From NCBI GenBank assembly GCA_036924285.1, contig JAYKYS010000001.1:31867501-31931500 (forward strand): a DNA stretch of 64,000 nucleotides, written 5' to 3'. The position numbers were made by a program, and so were the translations under genes. This document shows positions 34,974 to 48,176 of the stretch, in pieces (position 1 is the stretch's first letter; each line of letters starts with the position of its first letter). The notes under the pieces were generated by a model. The model worked only from the letters and a program-made list of their open reading frames with translations, searched no databases and was not told where the DNA came from. This stretch comes from Asterella californica (lineage: Eukaryota; Streptophyta; Marchantiopsida; Marchantiales; Aytoniaceae).

Positions 34974-37900
34974 TGCAACTTGTTTTACTTCAAACCTTGC
35001 ATCCAGTTTACGTGATTGAGGGCTGAATGATTTGTTCTAAGGTTTTGAGTCGATGACTTGCATATAGGACGTTCTAAAGTTTCGAAAGATCCATGCTCGT
35101 ATTGAGGAATATACGTAAGCGAGGTGTATAGAGTCTCTCTTCTCGTGTTCATTGTATGGGACCTCGATGTTAGTACACTGCTTACCTGCAATTATAGAGC
35201 ATGCTGCATATATTATAGAGTAGGCATCACAGAGATATGCACTCGGAGCCAGATATGCGAACCGGAAAGAGGAAATGTGAGGCAGGATCTTGAACTCGAG
35301 ATTCCAGACTCTGAGTCCCCGTCGATGTTTCCTTAGTCATCCCCGACAAGGCAGTTACCTTCAGCAGACCATACCATGCTCGAAACAGGATTTCCAGCAT
35401 TGCAGATTCTCAGGTCTGGACAACGACGGGTGCAACGGACATCTCTCAGATATCCAAAGTCTGGAGAGTTGAACATCTCGTGGCTCGTTTGCCCTTTTCC
35501 GTTTTTCTCCTTTATTTATTTCCCTCTTTTTTCCTTTAAGTATGATTCAGTCGGGTTGCTGAAGGGTGAGATTTAGGACATACTGAACTCTATTGAGTTT
35601 GGAATCACTCAGAGGAGACGTAACAATGCATGAGACTACAGTGATGTCTTTTCAGTCCAAGAGCGCGGTTGCCAAAAAGTTCATTTTTCTAGGTGCCAAT
35701 CCCCTTGAATCTAGGTCTTGACAGAACCAGAGAAGTGAGCCGGTGGATAAACTACTTCCATACCGGTGAAGAACGTCCCTCCTTCTAACGAGGTCTGTCA
35801 AGAACCAACTGCTACTAAAGGCATTGTGGACTTCAACTTCACTTCATAGATCTAAGTGGACCAGCTTCACTGGCACATTCTCTTTTCTGTTGGCACTGGA
35901 AATCTCGTGGTGTAACAGTAATGGATACTTATTTAAAGCATTGGCGGAGAATGATATTCCCTTGCATCAATGCATCCAATTCAAGGACTTGCTCGAAGCT
36001 TCTCAACGTTAATTGCTGAAGCTCCCCTTCGCTGTAAGTGTAAGTGGGTACGTAATGGAGAACAAATTCAACACATTTGGTGAATACGGAGTGCTGGGTT
36101 TCAAGCACAATTACTCAGACAATGGCTTTTAATCGTAATTTTGGATAAGGATAGCGAGAAGACGACTACAATGTTACATATGCATCTGGATCATATTGAT
36201 TCCATGATCTCCAGTTACATGGTGTACTGTTGTATTCATTTTAAATTTGATAATTTTTCTAAAAAATAGTATTAGAGTTTAATCAATTTCATTATTTTCT
36301 TATAAAATATTTGAATTGGAAATTGTAAGTAATTTTTTGATAATTTTACAGAACATATTCCAACTGAATTCACACTAATTTTGTGTGTGTAAAACGGGGT
36401 CTACCACAACAAGTATGAATGATCAGCAACAGCATGGTTTTTCTAGAGTACTTGTATCTTGATGTATTATGTTAGTGTAATGAAGTGTAGTGTTCAGTTG
36501 TCCGTTTTCCTTTTTCTTTACACCAAATTAGCCAAGTTATTGCAAGGCAAGGAATCGCAATGGGGGTTTGATTCAATTGTTAAAAACTATTAGAGAAAGG
36601 GAAGACTGAACTGAGGAAAAGATAGAAGAGGAGTAAAGTATGTAAGAGAAGAAAGTATAATGCATTCTCTATTAATTTAAATCAATTTTTTATTCTCCCT
36701 CGTGTGATCGATAGGGTTGAGAATACACGTTTACACTGCACACACTTTATTGTTTTCGGATGTCGATGATGGAATGCCATACCCACTTCCGAGTGTCTGG
36801 GAGGCAGGCCTGCGACAGGAGCTGTTTGGCAGAAGGGTGGGATTTTTCGAAAGTCGCATCCGTGAGTGCCTGCTCATAGTTCACCTTCGCGCCGCATATG
36901 GATTCCAACTCAGCCAAAGCTAAAATCCGTGTAGACGATGTCTCTGACTACTTGCGAGAAACGGAGGACTTCGCTCATGCTCCGTAGGACAGAAATTTGA
37001 GACCTTTTCTGGTAAGTAATCTAGACTTCGATAATCCGTTGTGGGGAGAGAAAAAGTTTTAGGCCAAAAACCACACTTTTACCACATTCGCGATTGGGAC
37101 GCAGGACGTTTTTCCAGATTAATCACGTTAATCAGTTTTGAAAATCCTTGTGCGAAGACGACCTAAGAAAGATGGGAAGAGAATAAGTAGAGTGAGGATT
37201 ATGGAGATACGTGAGCACGCAATTATTTTTGAATTGTTTATGTTAATGAATACAACAATAAATGAATGAAAAGAATAGAAAAGAGAAATAAGTATAAAGC
37301 TGAGTAGCCATGAAAATAATTGACTACATATATGCTAGTACACTGTACACTGCATTTTCTAGTCAATCTAGTTTCTTTTCATAAAGCATTTGGTAATGAA
37401 TCTAGAGTTTGATTTAAAACTTTTACCTAGTCGGATATTTGGGAGTCTCTTGCAGGAAGTAGGTAGGTTTAACGAGACACATTTCTCTTTTCTATTTCCT
37501 CCCGAGATGCTGTATATCGGAGCAAAACTTTTCAAAAGGTAAGGTATGGCCACTGCACATCACAGTATCTCTCTGGCTTCAGAGGTGTTCAGCCTCAAAT
37601 TTTATCTTGTTTCCAAGCATCGAACGTTATTGTTCAAGTAGAGCTTCGAAGGTATGGAGTTCAAACCTTGTCTTGTTTTAGGATATCAAACGCATCGATC
37701 GCCTTGTCTGAAATTCTTCGTAAGTGCAACTTGGCTGTTGAATTCCTTATCAGATTTGTTTTTTCAGTCAAACTGATTTCAGATTCATAACCAAAAAGTT
37801 AATAAGGATTCATTCATACGAAAACTAACCTAACAAGAATTCACCTTTCGCGATAATGAGGCAGTTCTGCCTGTAGTTGCCGTCTCTTACAGTATCCTGA

Positions 37901-40900
37901 TGCAGGGGAGGACTTTGTGGTACCTTTATGCGGTCGCTCGGAATTCACTCAGTGTCCAACTCAAATGCAAGGCATCAGTAGGCAGCAACGAGATAGTTGG
38001 CGTACGATCTTGGACAAGCGAGAAACCGGATCACTTCTCTCTCACTTCTCTTGGCTCGCAAACCTAAAGATCGTCGTGATTACACACACGCCATAGAGCA
38101 GCCATTCAATCGCATCGTAAGTGTTGGATACTTTTTCCCATCTAAATGCTACTCTACAAACGGATTGTAGGAGAAAACTCAATAGAAAAGCTGAATGTAG
38201 GACAGAGGAAGCCACTGGAGTGATTGTCCTTGTTCGCCATTCGGTCGGTCTTTCCCGCAGACATTCCAACTTTGGTGGACAGGAAGTCTTTTGCACTATG
38301 AAGTGTCTCTGACGTTATGTTCTGACCTTATAGCCACATTGGCGCGACATCTAGAGCCTCTCCTCGCCTATGTTCTCAAAGCCGATCCCGCCCTGTTATC
38401 ACGAACTCCTGACATTGTGTTCTAATCTTGACTATATTCGCTCCAAGCTTCCGAAAAAGTCGCCAAAATATGCAGAAACTGGTTTCAGCATTATCAAGAG
38501 AACGCGGGATAAAATACGGTGCGATATAGTTTTGCCGGTCCTTCCTGGAACAAAAGGGTTTAGGACCCTTCATGTCAGAGAGTCGAACTAGTTCAGTGCG
38601 GTTGGGACCAAAGGGATGTTGACATTGATGCTGATTATATAATCATTCAGTAGCTGATATATGTTCATATATCTGATCAGTAGCTAATCGATAAGCTTGT
38701 CTGTAATCTGTACTGGCCCAAGCTGGTGTAGTCTGTGTTGCCCAAGCTGGCCTATGGATCTTCAGTTCATGGACAGTCGACCAGAATATCAATATCAAAG
38801 CCCTTGCAAAGAGGAATGAAGTCGGTGGACCCAATCATGAGGATTCAGTTCTCGCCAGCAATCGGTGAAGCATGCCGCAGCGACCTGCAGCCAACGCGTA
38901 GCCAGGCCAAGTAGGGAATAACCCTAATCTACTCGTTGCCCAAGCTGGCTTCCCGCTGCTTTCTTGTCCAGATGTGCCTGAATCTGTCCCTGTCTCAAAC
39001 TTCATCGCATCGGAGTCGATGATCGGATACGAGTTCGTGACCGATGATACCACAGAACTGAAGGGTAAGTCACGTGCGTAAGCTGCGTAATCAAGTATTG
39101 GATGAGTGATCCACCTTCTCCTGTTCAGTCAGAAGGTCTGGTTACTGGTCACTGACCCGATGCTCCCAGTACTCCAATGCACCCATCGGATTCCATCCTA
39201 TTTTGAGGATTTTTCTGGGATGTTGGTCCTGGACGACTTCACGATGAATGGTTCGTCAATGCCGCCGATTTAACTTCACCGAACTTATGATAGTCTGGAG
39301 AACTGAACCAGTTGGCGTGGAACATCCGCACACTGCCCACAGATGCACTAGAAGAGCGGATGAAACTGACTCAACTTGACGACCATGGCGCTCTCTGAGT
39401 GTAGACGGCGCTGTTTGGAGATATAAACGAGCGATAGAAAAGATGTCGGGCAGAGCACCATGTCAGTCGACCTTATGGCTGTTGTCTGTAGGCAGAGGTT
39501 TCAAGCATTTTCATAACTGCATGCTACTATCTCGAGTAGGCAGAGCACCATGTCAGCCGACCTTATGGCTGTTGTCTGCAGAGGCCAAGTTTTCAAGAAT
39601 TTTCCTAACTGTCTGCCTGCTACTATACAGAACAGGAAGTTCGGCACCACCGTGGGATGTAATTTCGAAACCCTTTAGGGTAGAGGTTCCGTGAGTGTGA
39701 TTTTCTGAAACCACTGGCCGAGGTTCAGCAATATGGTAACAGGTTTTCACACCTTCTTCGGGAGCCGGTCGTTTAAGTGATGTCCCTTGTGTTCTGCTTG
39801 ATCAGGCGGATAGCACCTGGCACTATGTGTTCGAAAAAGTTACATTAGTCTTGATCCAATCCAGAAGTTGCATCCAAACCTGTAGGGAGAAAGCGTCCTC
39901 TGCTTGAAAGAAAACATAGTCACGTTCATCGTGTGTTGCTGCGGTAGCTGGATGGGTCGATGACTAATTATTCTGGATATAACTTTTAAACTGTCAGAAC
40001 TCTCCGCAGGTCTCACGGATGCTTGAGATGTGGATTGAAAATTTTTCGAGGGCTTTCTTTGAAGGAAGTTTCCTATCCGATCCAGGCCAACGAAGCATCA
40101 CCATGCGTACTACCTGATTAGTTTCTGTTTCGAGTGTATTCCCTTAAGGTCAAGGTGCCTCATTGTCCTCGTGTCGGACAGCGAAAGAGTTAAGCGCGTG
40201 CATTTCTCTTTGCACGTTTCTGCCTGTTCCGGTCTTTCGGGAATGCCAAGAGTCTGTACACTTACCAGACAAAGCAGATTGAAGCTCATGAAACTCATCA
40301 GGTCTGAAACTTTCTCAGACCAGAACATCGCTTCCTGATGTAAAAGAAGCCTGTACAATCGGCAATCGGCAATCTGGCTCGTACGGAATCACTGAAAAGA
40401 GACAGTAACACGAGAAATTCTTTCGACGAGGGTCTTCAGAATTTCTCCTCAGCTGGAGCGAGGAAACAAAACCGATCAACGTGTATGCTAACAAGAGTGA
40501 TTCGAGAAGTTATTCAGTTTTAGAAACCTTCCAGGAGTTGTCGTCCAGACAAGTATCTATAAAGAATAGAGAACAATATCTCTGAACCTTTTAGAGACAA
40601 AGAACACGGCAGCTCAACCCTATTAGTGAGTTGTCCCCGTATCTTCTTACTACTGTTTTTGTCACTAACCGTTAGGTATATTGGACCACAGAAAGCCTTC
40701 CAAATGTTGCGTCTTTGACGAGAGACGATCAGTCAAGCTAATCGAGATATGTTCACGAGCTCTTATTCCCACAAGTTCACGTGACGGCGGGAGAAAAGTC
40801 TGCAACCCTGTTGCCCCTGAGGAAATTCTTTCCTACTAATTTCAGAAAGTTGGCACTATTAGTGCCCAAGAACGTCAGCCAGAAGTTGATCTCAGCCATC

Positions 40901-42000
40901 AAAGCCAGCAAGCCACTCACTCAGCCCGACCCAGAAGTTCCTGTTACCGCCGCCTAATCACGCTGTGCAGACGAGGTGAGACGAGATAGTTGTGCAATCT
41001 GCATATATTTCTCTGTCCTCCTGTTGCCTGCTGACTAACACTCCAACCCTTCCAAGTACCAACCAACCAATAAACTTACTTGTTTGCTTGGGATACAACT
41101 CAATCAGCAATCACGTTTTTAGGGTTACTATGTCTGCAGCGTCCTTCGAGGATTAGTGTATACCACCTTCTCCCTGTCATGTGACGTCGGGTCGGTGCTT
41201 ATGGAAGGTGTTCGTTAATCATCTCCTGCTGCGAGCTTAACACTGCAGGAACTGATGGACGATTCCTCGGCTCTTCTACAATATGTTATTTTTAACACAA
41301 GGTTGATTACGATGAGAAATCACAGTAACCGTATGGAGATATGGAGGGAGATATGCACAATAAGCTGCCTCATATGACGCAGAACTACTCCTCTGCTGCA
41401 GTCTGTATCTACTGCTTCTGCTTCTGCTGGATGGTGGTGACAATCCCGTATATAGTTATTTGTCGTGCTCTGCTCTGGTTGGCTGCTTTCCTTGGAGGAC
41501 GACGTATGCCCGTGGAAACGCAGACTTAGTTTCTTGCACAGCCCAGAGAAAAATCATACACCGGCAGCTCTGCTCTACCAGTCCAGCACGGCAGCAAAAG
41601 CAACACAATACATAGCTCGCATGCATGCTGGTTATATATCTATGTCTTGGACGTTGAGAAAGAATTGTCCTTCCCTTCGGCTGTTCGTGAAATAGGCCAG
41701 CCTCAGAGGAGTGCCACCGTCCTCCTGCTGGCTGGCTGGCTGGCTGCGTCGTCCTCCCAAGTCATCGTTTGGAGCTATGTCCGCCTGGTGTTCATCCTAT
41801 CCGGATATATTTTAGCAAGTTGTTTCTGGAGTCTTCTGCTTCTCTTTTCCCGTCGCCGGCTAGCATTCATTATCTTTCGTTCACTCGTTCAAAGTCTTCG
41901 TCTGCTTCTTCGTACACAGAGACAGAGAGAGAGAGAGAGAGGCAGTGTGTGTCCGGACCGGGCAGTCTCAAAACTTTAGTCAGCAGGACGGATCTCAAAC
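34974..42000. other. Long region without a recognised gene
   Basis: No family is recognised. Some segments are open between good splice-like sites: about 38,000-38,116 joined by a 144-bp GT-AG intron (38,117-38,260) to 38,261-38,424, and about 38,960-39,064 ending in a GTAAGT donor. The phrase GCCCAAGCTGG recurs at 38,717, 38,740 and 38,940. There is a 90-bp tandem duplication at 39,451. 36,240-36,370 is very AT-rich. Near 41,632 a TTATATATC site, a GA run at 41,921-41,940 and a GTAAGT donor at 42,007 could mark the 5' end of a transcript running to the right. Confidence 0.35.
39448..39630. repeat. Tandem duplication, two units of 90 bp
   Basis: CAGAGCACCATGTCAG starts at 39,451 and again at 39,541, and GACCTTATGGCTGTTGTCTG follows in both. 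Because 90 is a multiple of three, one frame reads as a doubled peptide (GRAPCQSTLWLLS and GRAPCQPTLWLLS). No domain is recognised. Confidence 0.75.
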
Positions 42001-42785
42001 ACGGAGGTAAGTGCTGAAATCCTCTACTACTCTCGTCCTAAATTCCAGCTATAGTTGATGGTACCAGGTTCAGCACGTTCATCATCATCTTAAAAGAAGC
42101 CTTTCTCTTCATTCGTTCGGGTCAAGAGTTCCGTCGGGTGTCAGGAATGGACTGGAACCGTGAGGTTAGGTGAGGCGAGGTGAGGGATATTTGACAGCTT
42201 CATTCTCTCTTCAGCTTTCCAAGAGTTAACTTCTTAAAAGTGTAGATGGAGACTTATTCGTCCGTAACTCAGTCGTATACTCCTCAGACTTTTACTGGAG
42301 AAAGTCTGAGCACCATGTTCTCATAGATGAGCCTACTACCGTAGCCCCGCTCATGGGCTCTGACCGTCAAAGTAAATGCAAAGACAGCGAAAATGTAATA
42401 TCTGTGGCTCTGTCGATGGATGTTGAAGGAGTCCACCGTGTCCGTGAGCCCATAGTTTCTGTTATTAGTATGTTCTTTCTGATATTCTGTGGCATGAGTC
42501 TCCTTGCATGTCTTGCAGTGAGAGCCCACATCGATGATTTTCCGTTTTTGCTTCTTAGAAGCTGATACTCATCTGGTCGCCCTCCGAGAAAGTTGAATTA
42601 TCAGGCGGCTTGAGCAGTCACTCTGTACCAGTACTCTGCCATGTTCTGCGCTTCTGACAGTGATTTCAACCTTATTTCTGTGCAGTGACTTGTCGTGGCG
42701 TTTATTCTCTCGCCTTGTATTCCAGCCCAGCCAGGCAGGGTGTGAACTCTTCCTGCCCACTCCGTTTCCTTGACCTTCTTCACTT

Positions 42786-44118
42786 TTGGACTCGCAGTTT
42801 CATAAGCGGTGTTCTAATGGCCGTATTTGGGATGACAGCTTGTCATTGACAGCAGAAGTACCTATGGCTTACCACCGAGGAGTATGCAGTGGGAATGGAA
42901 CAGCGTCAAATGAACCCTCACTGACAGAATGTACCGACTTGACCTCCGAACTTTGCCTTCCTTCACTTTGTCAGAAACGGTCTTCCGAGTATTCGTTATG
43001 GATGGATTTAGGTGCATGTTTCATCGGAAAATTCTGTCTCTTCGAAATTGTCTTCGTTCTCGTTTCCTCGTGGGCCGTCTGGTTTTACTGACTGGAAATT
43101 CATTCTATCACAGTCCCAAAACCGGACGACACTTTGGCAGTTCTGACCATCGACCCTGGGAAGGTACAGAAACGGTTGGCATTCTTGCTATATGTCAGTG
43201 CTTGCGTGATCAAATGTTGGTCGATTCTTTCCCACCTACTGACTAGTCGGTTGGCCATGACCAAAAGCAAAAGACTTAGATTCGTCTTTTCTTTTCCTCG
43301 ATTTTTGTGCCACTAGGATATTATCACCGAGCTGTCGAAGTTCTCCAAAGCCTGCGGAGCTTTGTACACGGAAAAAGCAACCGGAACGGTATCGTGTGCA
43401 ACTTTACACGATCCCAGACTTAAAACTAGTCATAGATTTACGGTAAGGATTCCTTTCCAATCATCCATGTCGTGGCTTGGCTTCGTTCCTTCGTGACCAC
43501 TTGAGTCGAGTGCAATAAGTACTAGGTTCACAAGCTTGCGTCAACAAGGCTAGTGCGAAATCCTTTCCAATATGGACCTTCAAAAACGCTCTAATTACAA
43601 GGTGCAGGTTAGGTTATCTTCGGAACCTGCACGTTTATGGTGTTCGTCTCTTGGAGAAATTTGTTTTTCGAAGACCGACTGAGTCAGTCTTGGAAACTCA
43701 CCAGAAGTTCCCCATGTCCACAGGACAAGGGTGCTTTTCTGTATCTGACATTTGTTACATCACAGGGCTCGTATATCATAGTGAACATATACGGAACCTT
43801 ACACGAGGAAGCCGGAACGAGTGTTGAAGACGGATTGTGGGTGCTCCTCGGCAACAAAGCCGGTGATGCCTTTTGGGGAAAGGCCGCGAAACCACTCACA
43901 GCAGAAACTCCAGTGAAGGTGAAAAGGCTCTATATGGGTTTCTCTCCATTGAAACCGAATGCTTCCTTCGATTCGGAGAATCTTGCCCATCCCAGATGTC
44001 AAGGTTGTTATCTTGTCTTCTTATCAGTTTGACCGGATTCACTCTTGCAGGTGTGGATTGTCCGCTGAAGTCACCGAAGTGTATCATTATAGCATCGGGC
44101 AGTCATGAAGATGGTTGA
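42786..44118 (+). CDS. Putative five-exon gene of unknown function
   Basis: I do not recognise this protein. Five open segments join in phase: 42786-43011, 43114-43163, 43317-43442, 43766-44003 and 44051-44118, giving 708 bp and 235 residues. All introns are GT-AG (102, 153, 323 and 47 bp); the last is unusually short for a plant. The product starts MDSQFHKRCSNGRIWDD. It has a Cys-rich first exon (CTDLTSELCLPSLCQ), then KPDDTLAVLTIDPGK, DIITELSKFSKACGALY, GSYIIVNIYGTLHEEAGTS, GDAFWGKAAKPLTAETP, and ends PKCIIIASGSHEDG. The real start may be further upstream: an open segment at 42,245-42,472 (VDGDLFVRNSVVYSS, then SEHHVLIDEPTTVAPL) also ends near a possible donor. Exons were picked by eye, so chance concatenation is possible. 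It could also be a decayed gene. Confidence 0.35.
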
Positions 44119-47100
44119 ATCTGCGTGCCACCACCACCAGCATCGGTGCGCTTGTGACATAAGTCTCAGAATTATTCATTCCCTTTCCCGTAGCCAAGTT
44201 TCCAAATTCTGTAGATGACATAGAAGGAGATAGATCAATCGCTACCGTAGTGTTCGCACGAAGTCACTGATGCAGACGTTGTAGAATTTTCGCCAGTGAA
44301 CGGAACTTTTAGGCTCCGAGAGCACCAGTATAAAGACTGACGGGTTGAGTCACATTTTCAGTCTAAACACTGATATATTTGTCGAAATGAAAGTACGCAG
44401 AATTATTGCCACTGGCTTTGCTCAAGCTGAGGGTGTGTCCAGTGAGTCACATCTGGGTACACTTCAACAACCGATGATGAGCTTTCCAGGACGGAGGCAA
44501 GTGTTGGATTAGTGCTACCCAAGGCGCGAAGAAGTAAAGCGTTCTGGCACTTTTTTCAACTCTGTATTTTGACCTAGAACTCGTGATAAAGTCTCGGGAA
44601 AATTTCTTGGCATGCGTCTTGATGAATCATGAAATTAGAGTCTTCGGAAGACTTGGCAGACGATGATCTAATACAAGTCAGAAGACACCCCTTCCGAGTT
44701 TCGTGAGACTTTTTGACAGATCTCGGCTCTCTCAAGAAGTGTCGAAGAAAAACATGATGTGGGAAAAGAGGGACTATCCAGCACTCAGATCTCACCCCAC
44801 ACTCGCAGATGGTCCACCATGTTCGACTCGGTCGACAGTATCCACGCAAAACTGTTTGGGGTCGAGGAGGGATCGATGAATGTTGTTACAAATGACCTCC
44901 TGACTAGATTGATGGATCATTTACTGGGCTTTTGAACTTCATCGTCTAGCGATAGACGTTGGTCTAGACATCGTCTTCGCACCTTTCAGCAGCTTTAATT
45001 ACACTCTGCTTTCACTATGCGTCTGGGATCATCTCATGGATGACCGGATGCCTTCTTTCCGAACCAGTTGTCTGCTCGCTCACGGTCCTGAAGCAAGAGT
45101 TTCCTAGTAGACAGACGATTTTTTCAACCACTGCCAAACCCCAGGTTGCCACAATCTGAAGACCGCACGAGTCTAATGCTGCTGCTGTGCTCCACAGTCG
45201 CAACACAAAGCGAGGGTTCTTGTCGGAAACAGGAAATACAACGAGGCTACGAGGCTTATTGTCCTGAGGAGCAATATCCGCCACCCGATTGAGGAGCGGT
45301 ACTCTAAAACGAGTTATTCAGATAGAACATGAGAGTACTTGTATATAGCCATCGACGTATTCGATGATGACATTCTCTCGTCCACAGCATTCATTACTGT
45401 CTCAGATTGCTATTCATTACCGAAGTATTTTGTTAACACTGCAGGACTCTGTCCATGAGCTTTTTCTTCTCAAGGGTTCTGAAACTCGTACAAGTTCAAG
45501 CGAGAGCCTCGATGCTGAGCTACTTACTGAGGGCCTCCGAAGCCCCAGGGACTGCCGCAAATCGTCCAGGTTTTGTGTCGCGCGCGAGTCATCCATGTGG
45601 CCCTCATATCAAGGAGCGGGAGACAGCCACTGCCACACCGTTCCTCCATCCTTAGCGTTCTGGCACACAGTGGAGACCGTTCAGCCCTCGAGTGAACGTG
45701 ATGAGAGACCAGTGAGATCTTTCTAGTGTTCGTCGGGCCAGGCATCGATCCACGGCGCAGTTGCCAAATGTTGGAGACTTCGAGTCCCACAGGCTGTGTC
45801 ACCGGCACCAAATACGTTCACCCGACGGTTTCGACCAAGAAGACGATCCTGAACTTGTCTATGACCTAATCTCACTCACAGTCTCTGCATCGAACTTCCT
45901 AACGGATCCCAACTTCAAACCGAAACCAGCAGCTAGTTCTGAACTCCTCCAACTGTGGTGTTGATTTCGTCTTCGTCCTCAGTCTTCAGCTCCTTCGTAA
46001 TGAATGATGGGAAAGTGGATGGTGGATCAAATTGTGTGACACCGTCGGGAGCGTGCTCGAGAGGTTTCATGGAACCGACGACGTCTATCTCTCGGCTTTT
46101 CTCTTCATCACCATCAATTCAGGGAGTCGGTGAGCGAGGAGGAGGAAGAGCGGAGTCAGGAGGGAGAAGAGAAGAATCCTCGGCCTTTCTCGAACTCAGA
46201 GAACTTTGCGGCTTCTCCGAGGCCATGGCTAACTAATGCCGACCTCGAGAGATAGGCCTTGCTAGACAGGAGCCACAAGGGATGGACAGTGATTGTTCCG
46301 TCATCATACCGTTGTCGGGCCTTATCGGTAGAATATACACAATCGACAGTCTAATTCGTGTTCTAGATAACATGGTGTTACTAGCTTCTTTCGAGCTGGA
46401 GCTCGAGAAAAGCTAACGGCGAATCCGGACAGCTTAGGCCACAATTAGTGTTAATGTACCGCATCCCTTGTAGTGTCTCGTCTCAACGACCTTGCTTGAG
46501 ATGAAGAAACCGGACGGCTTTTCGACACTGCATAGATGCGACGAAACAACTCGCAGTGGTGATGAGCTCGAGTGAAGAGCATAAAAAATCCGACGTAAAA
46601 ATCCCATATGATGGACAAGCAGTTAAGTTTCTGAGTTGAACCGACGAGCAAGAGAAGATTTCGCAGTTACTCTTGTTTCGCTGCTAACATAAGGGATTCT
46701 TGGGGAAAGCCAGTTGAAGGCATTCACTAAGTACTGGCCAGTAACTCGAGAGGTGGACAGGCCTTGCAGTCATCGGAATATGCGGAATCAGAGGACTCAA
46801 CCGAGAACTGAAGTGAAGATGGAAATTCGTTCAGCAGAAGTGATTGAAACACAGACATTTGGCTCTAAGTCTGCTCTGAGTCTGAGGTTCGTGAACGCTG
46901 TTGACGGGGAAGATTTGGATGAGTGGGAGGGCGGGCGACCGGTGAAGGATGGGAGGGTTCTGAAGAGCATGTCTTCTGTTGCTCGATTTCTGTCATCGAA
47001 ACGCGAGCTTGATACGTACTGCCACGTAAAAGTACTAAGAGATCCTCCTTTGTTATTCCCGACGAATCAATCAGCATGCTGGTCCGAGGATCTTATGGAA

Positions 47101-47590
47101 AACATAAAGCCTCAAAGCAGAGGTTCCACTGGAATCACTGCCAACTGAGCATTCAGCAAGGTGGTCATTTAGTCCGTGGATAGGACTTTCGGGACAGGTA
47201 AGTTCTTCGGGACTTCTTCCCTGTTAAAAGTTAAAACTTAAGAGTACTGTATCGGTCAGAAGAAGACTTCCCATCTCGGTAAAGAATGGGGGGAAGTTGT
47301 TTGTTTGCAGGAAGCATAAAGTATCCTCCATTTGCTGAACTCTCGTGGATGCTGGGCCCTGCAAGACAATGGACGTTTTTACTTGTACATCTCCATCTCC
47401 ACCTCCTCAGAGTGAAGCAATTTACTTGTCCGGTTTCTCTTTTGTCTAGAGACGGTGCAATGTTGAGCTGTAGGTTAACAGATCCAGTATCAACCGGTTT
47501 AAGGCCTAGAAGCCAGAAACCCTACTGTACGCGGACTATCTGGAAAACCTCTTGCTTACTCTGCTCTAGGCCGAAGAACGCTGTAACCTC
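44119..47590. other. No recognised gene
   Basis: Open segments exist on both strands but none matches a family I know. The longest on the plus strand is 46,714-47,148 (144 codons, containing SLRFVNAVDGEDLDEWEGG). A shorter one at 46,510-46,640 reads CIDATKQLAVVMSSSEEHKK. They could be exons continuing the putative gene at 42.8-44.1 kb, but joins could not be established. Confidence 0.3.
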
Positions 47591-47596
47591 CAAGAC

Positions 47597-48000
47597 AATA
47601 TCTTAGGCACAACTCCGTGCGCACTGAACGGACGGAGGTTGCCTAAGATATTTGCTTTTCTCTTATATTCACCTCTTCCACCTTTCGATGGAAGACGGCT
47701 GTAAGCTTAATTTATTACCTAACCCGAGAGAAAGGTTAGGTTATAAATTAAAATATTGATGAAATACTTTATGAAAGTCGAGAACAGGCCGGCCTTATAC
47801 AGTTGGGGGAGCGTTATTATTGGACTTGACGTATGGATTTTCTGGGACGTTTTCGTAGTTCCCTGTACGTCTAATATTTAACAGTTATAGATAATATTTG
47901 ATTTTCAGTAGAATTTAGTACAGAGTTTCTGTGTAACAAGTATATCTTTTCCTGACAACAGATATCGGGCAAAAATTCCCCAAAGGTGGTGGAATATGCT
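47597..48000 (-). repeat. Hairpin-repeat family, copy C
   Basis: On the minus strand, stem one has 18-bp arms at 47,707-47,724 and 47,734-47,751 (TTAATTTATTACCTAACC and complement, one mismatch). Stem two is the CTCTTCCACC/GGTGGAAGA-type pair near 47,672-47,695. A third, longer hairpin has arms of about 21 bp at 47,597-47,618 and 47,632-47,652 (AATATCTTAGGC plus CTCCGT). Downstream text (GTAGAATTTAGTACAGAGTT, CCTGACAACAGATATCGGGC) aligns with copy D. Confidence 0.65.
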
Positions 48001-48099
48001 TATTTATTTGCATCCATAGCTGAGTTGCTGTTAGGTAAGGAGTGTAAATTTATCACTTGGCCCGGTGAAGATAGTGTGGAATACTCGTGCATGGTGGCA

Positions 48100-48106
48100 T
48101 ATAAAA
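48100..48106 (+). promoter_or_regulatory. TATA box of the ENOD93-like sequence
   Basis: TATAAAA lies 71 bp upstream of the ATG at 48,177, a typical distance allowing a short 5' UTR. It suggests the promoter has persisted although the coding frame is broken. Confidence 0.5.
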
Positions 48107-48176
48107 CCCGTAAGAAGAGGAGAACCTGCGCCAAAAGGCAAGATCGTTACTAATCCTTCCTTCAGTCAACGAGGCC

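Noticed and set aside
41647..42017. Plus-strand frames of 82-110 codons ending in an RERERE run
   Set aside because: The charged tail is a translated GA dinucleotide run; the region is better read as an untranslated leader or non-coding DNA.
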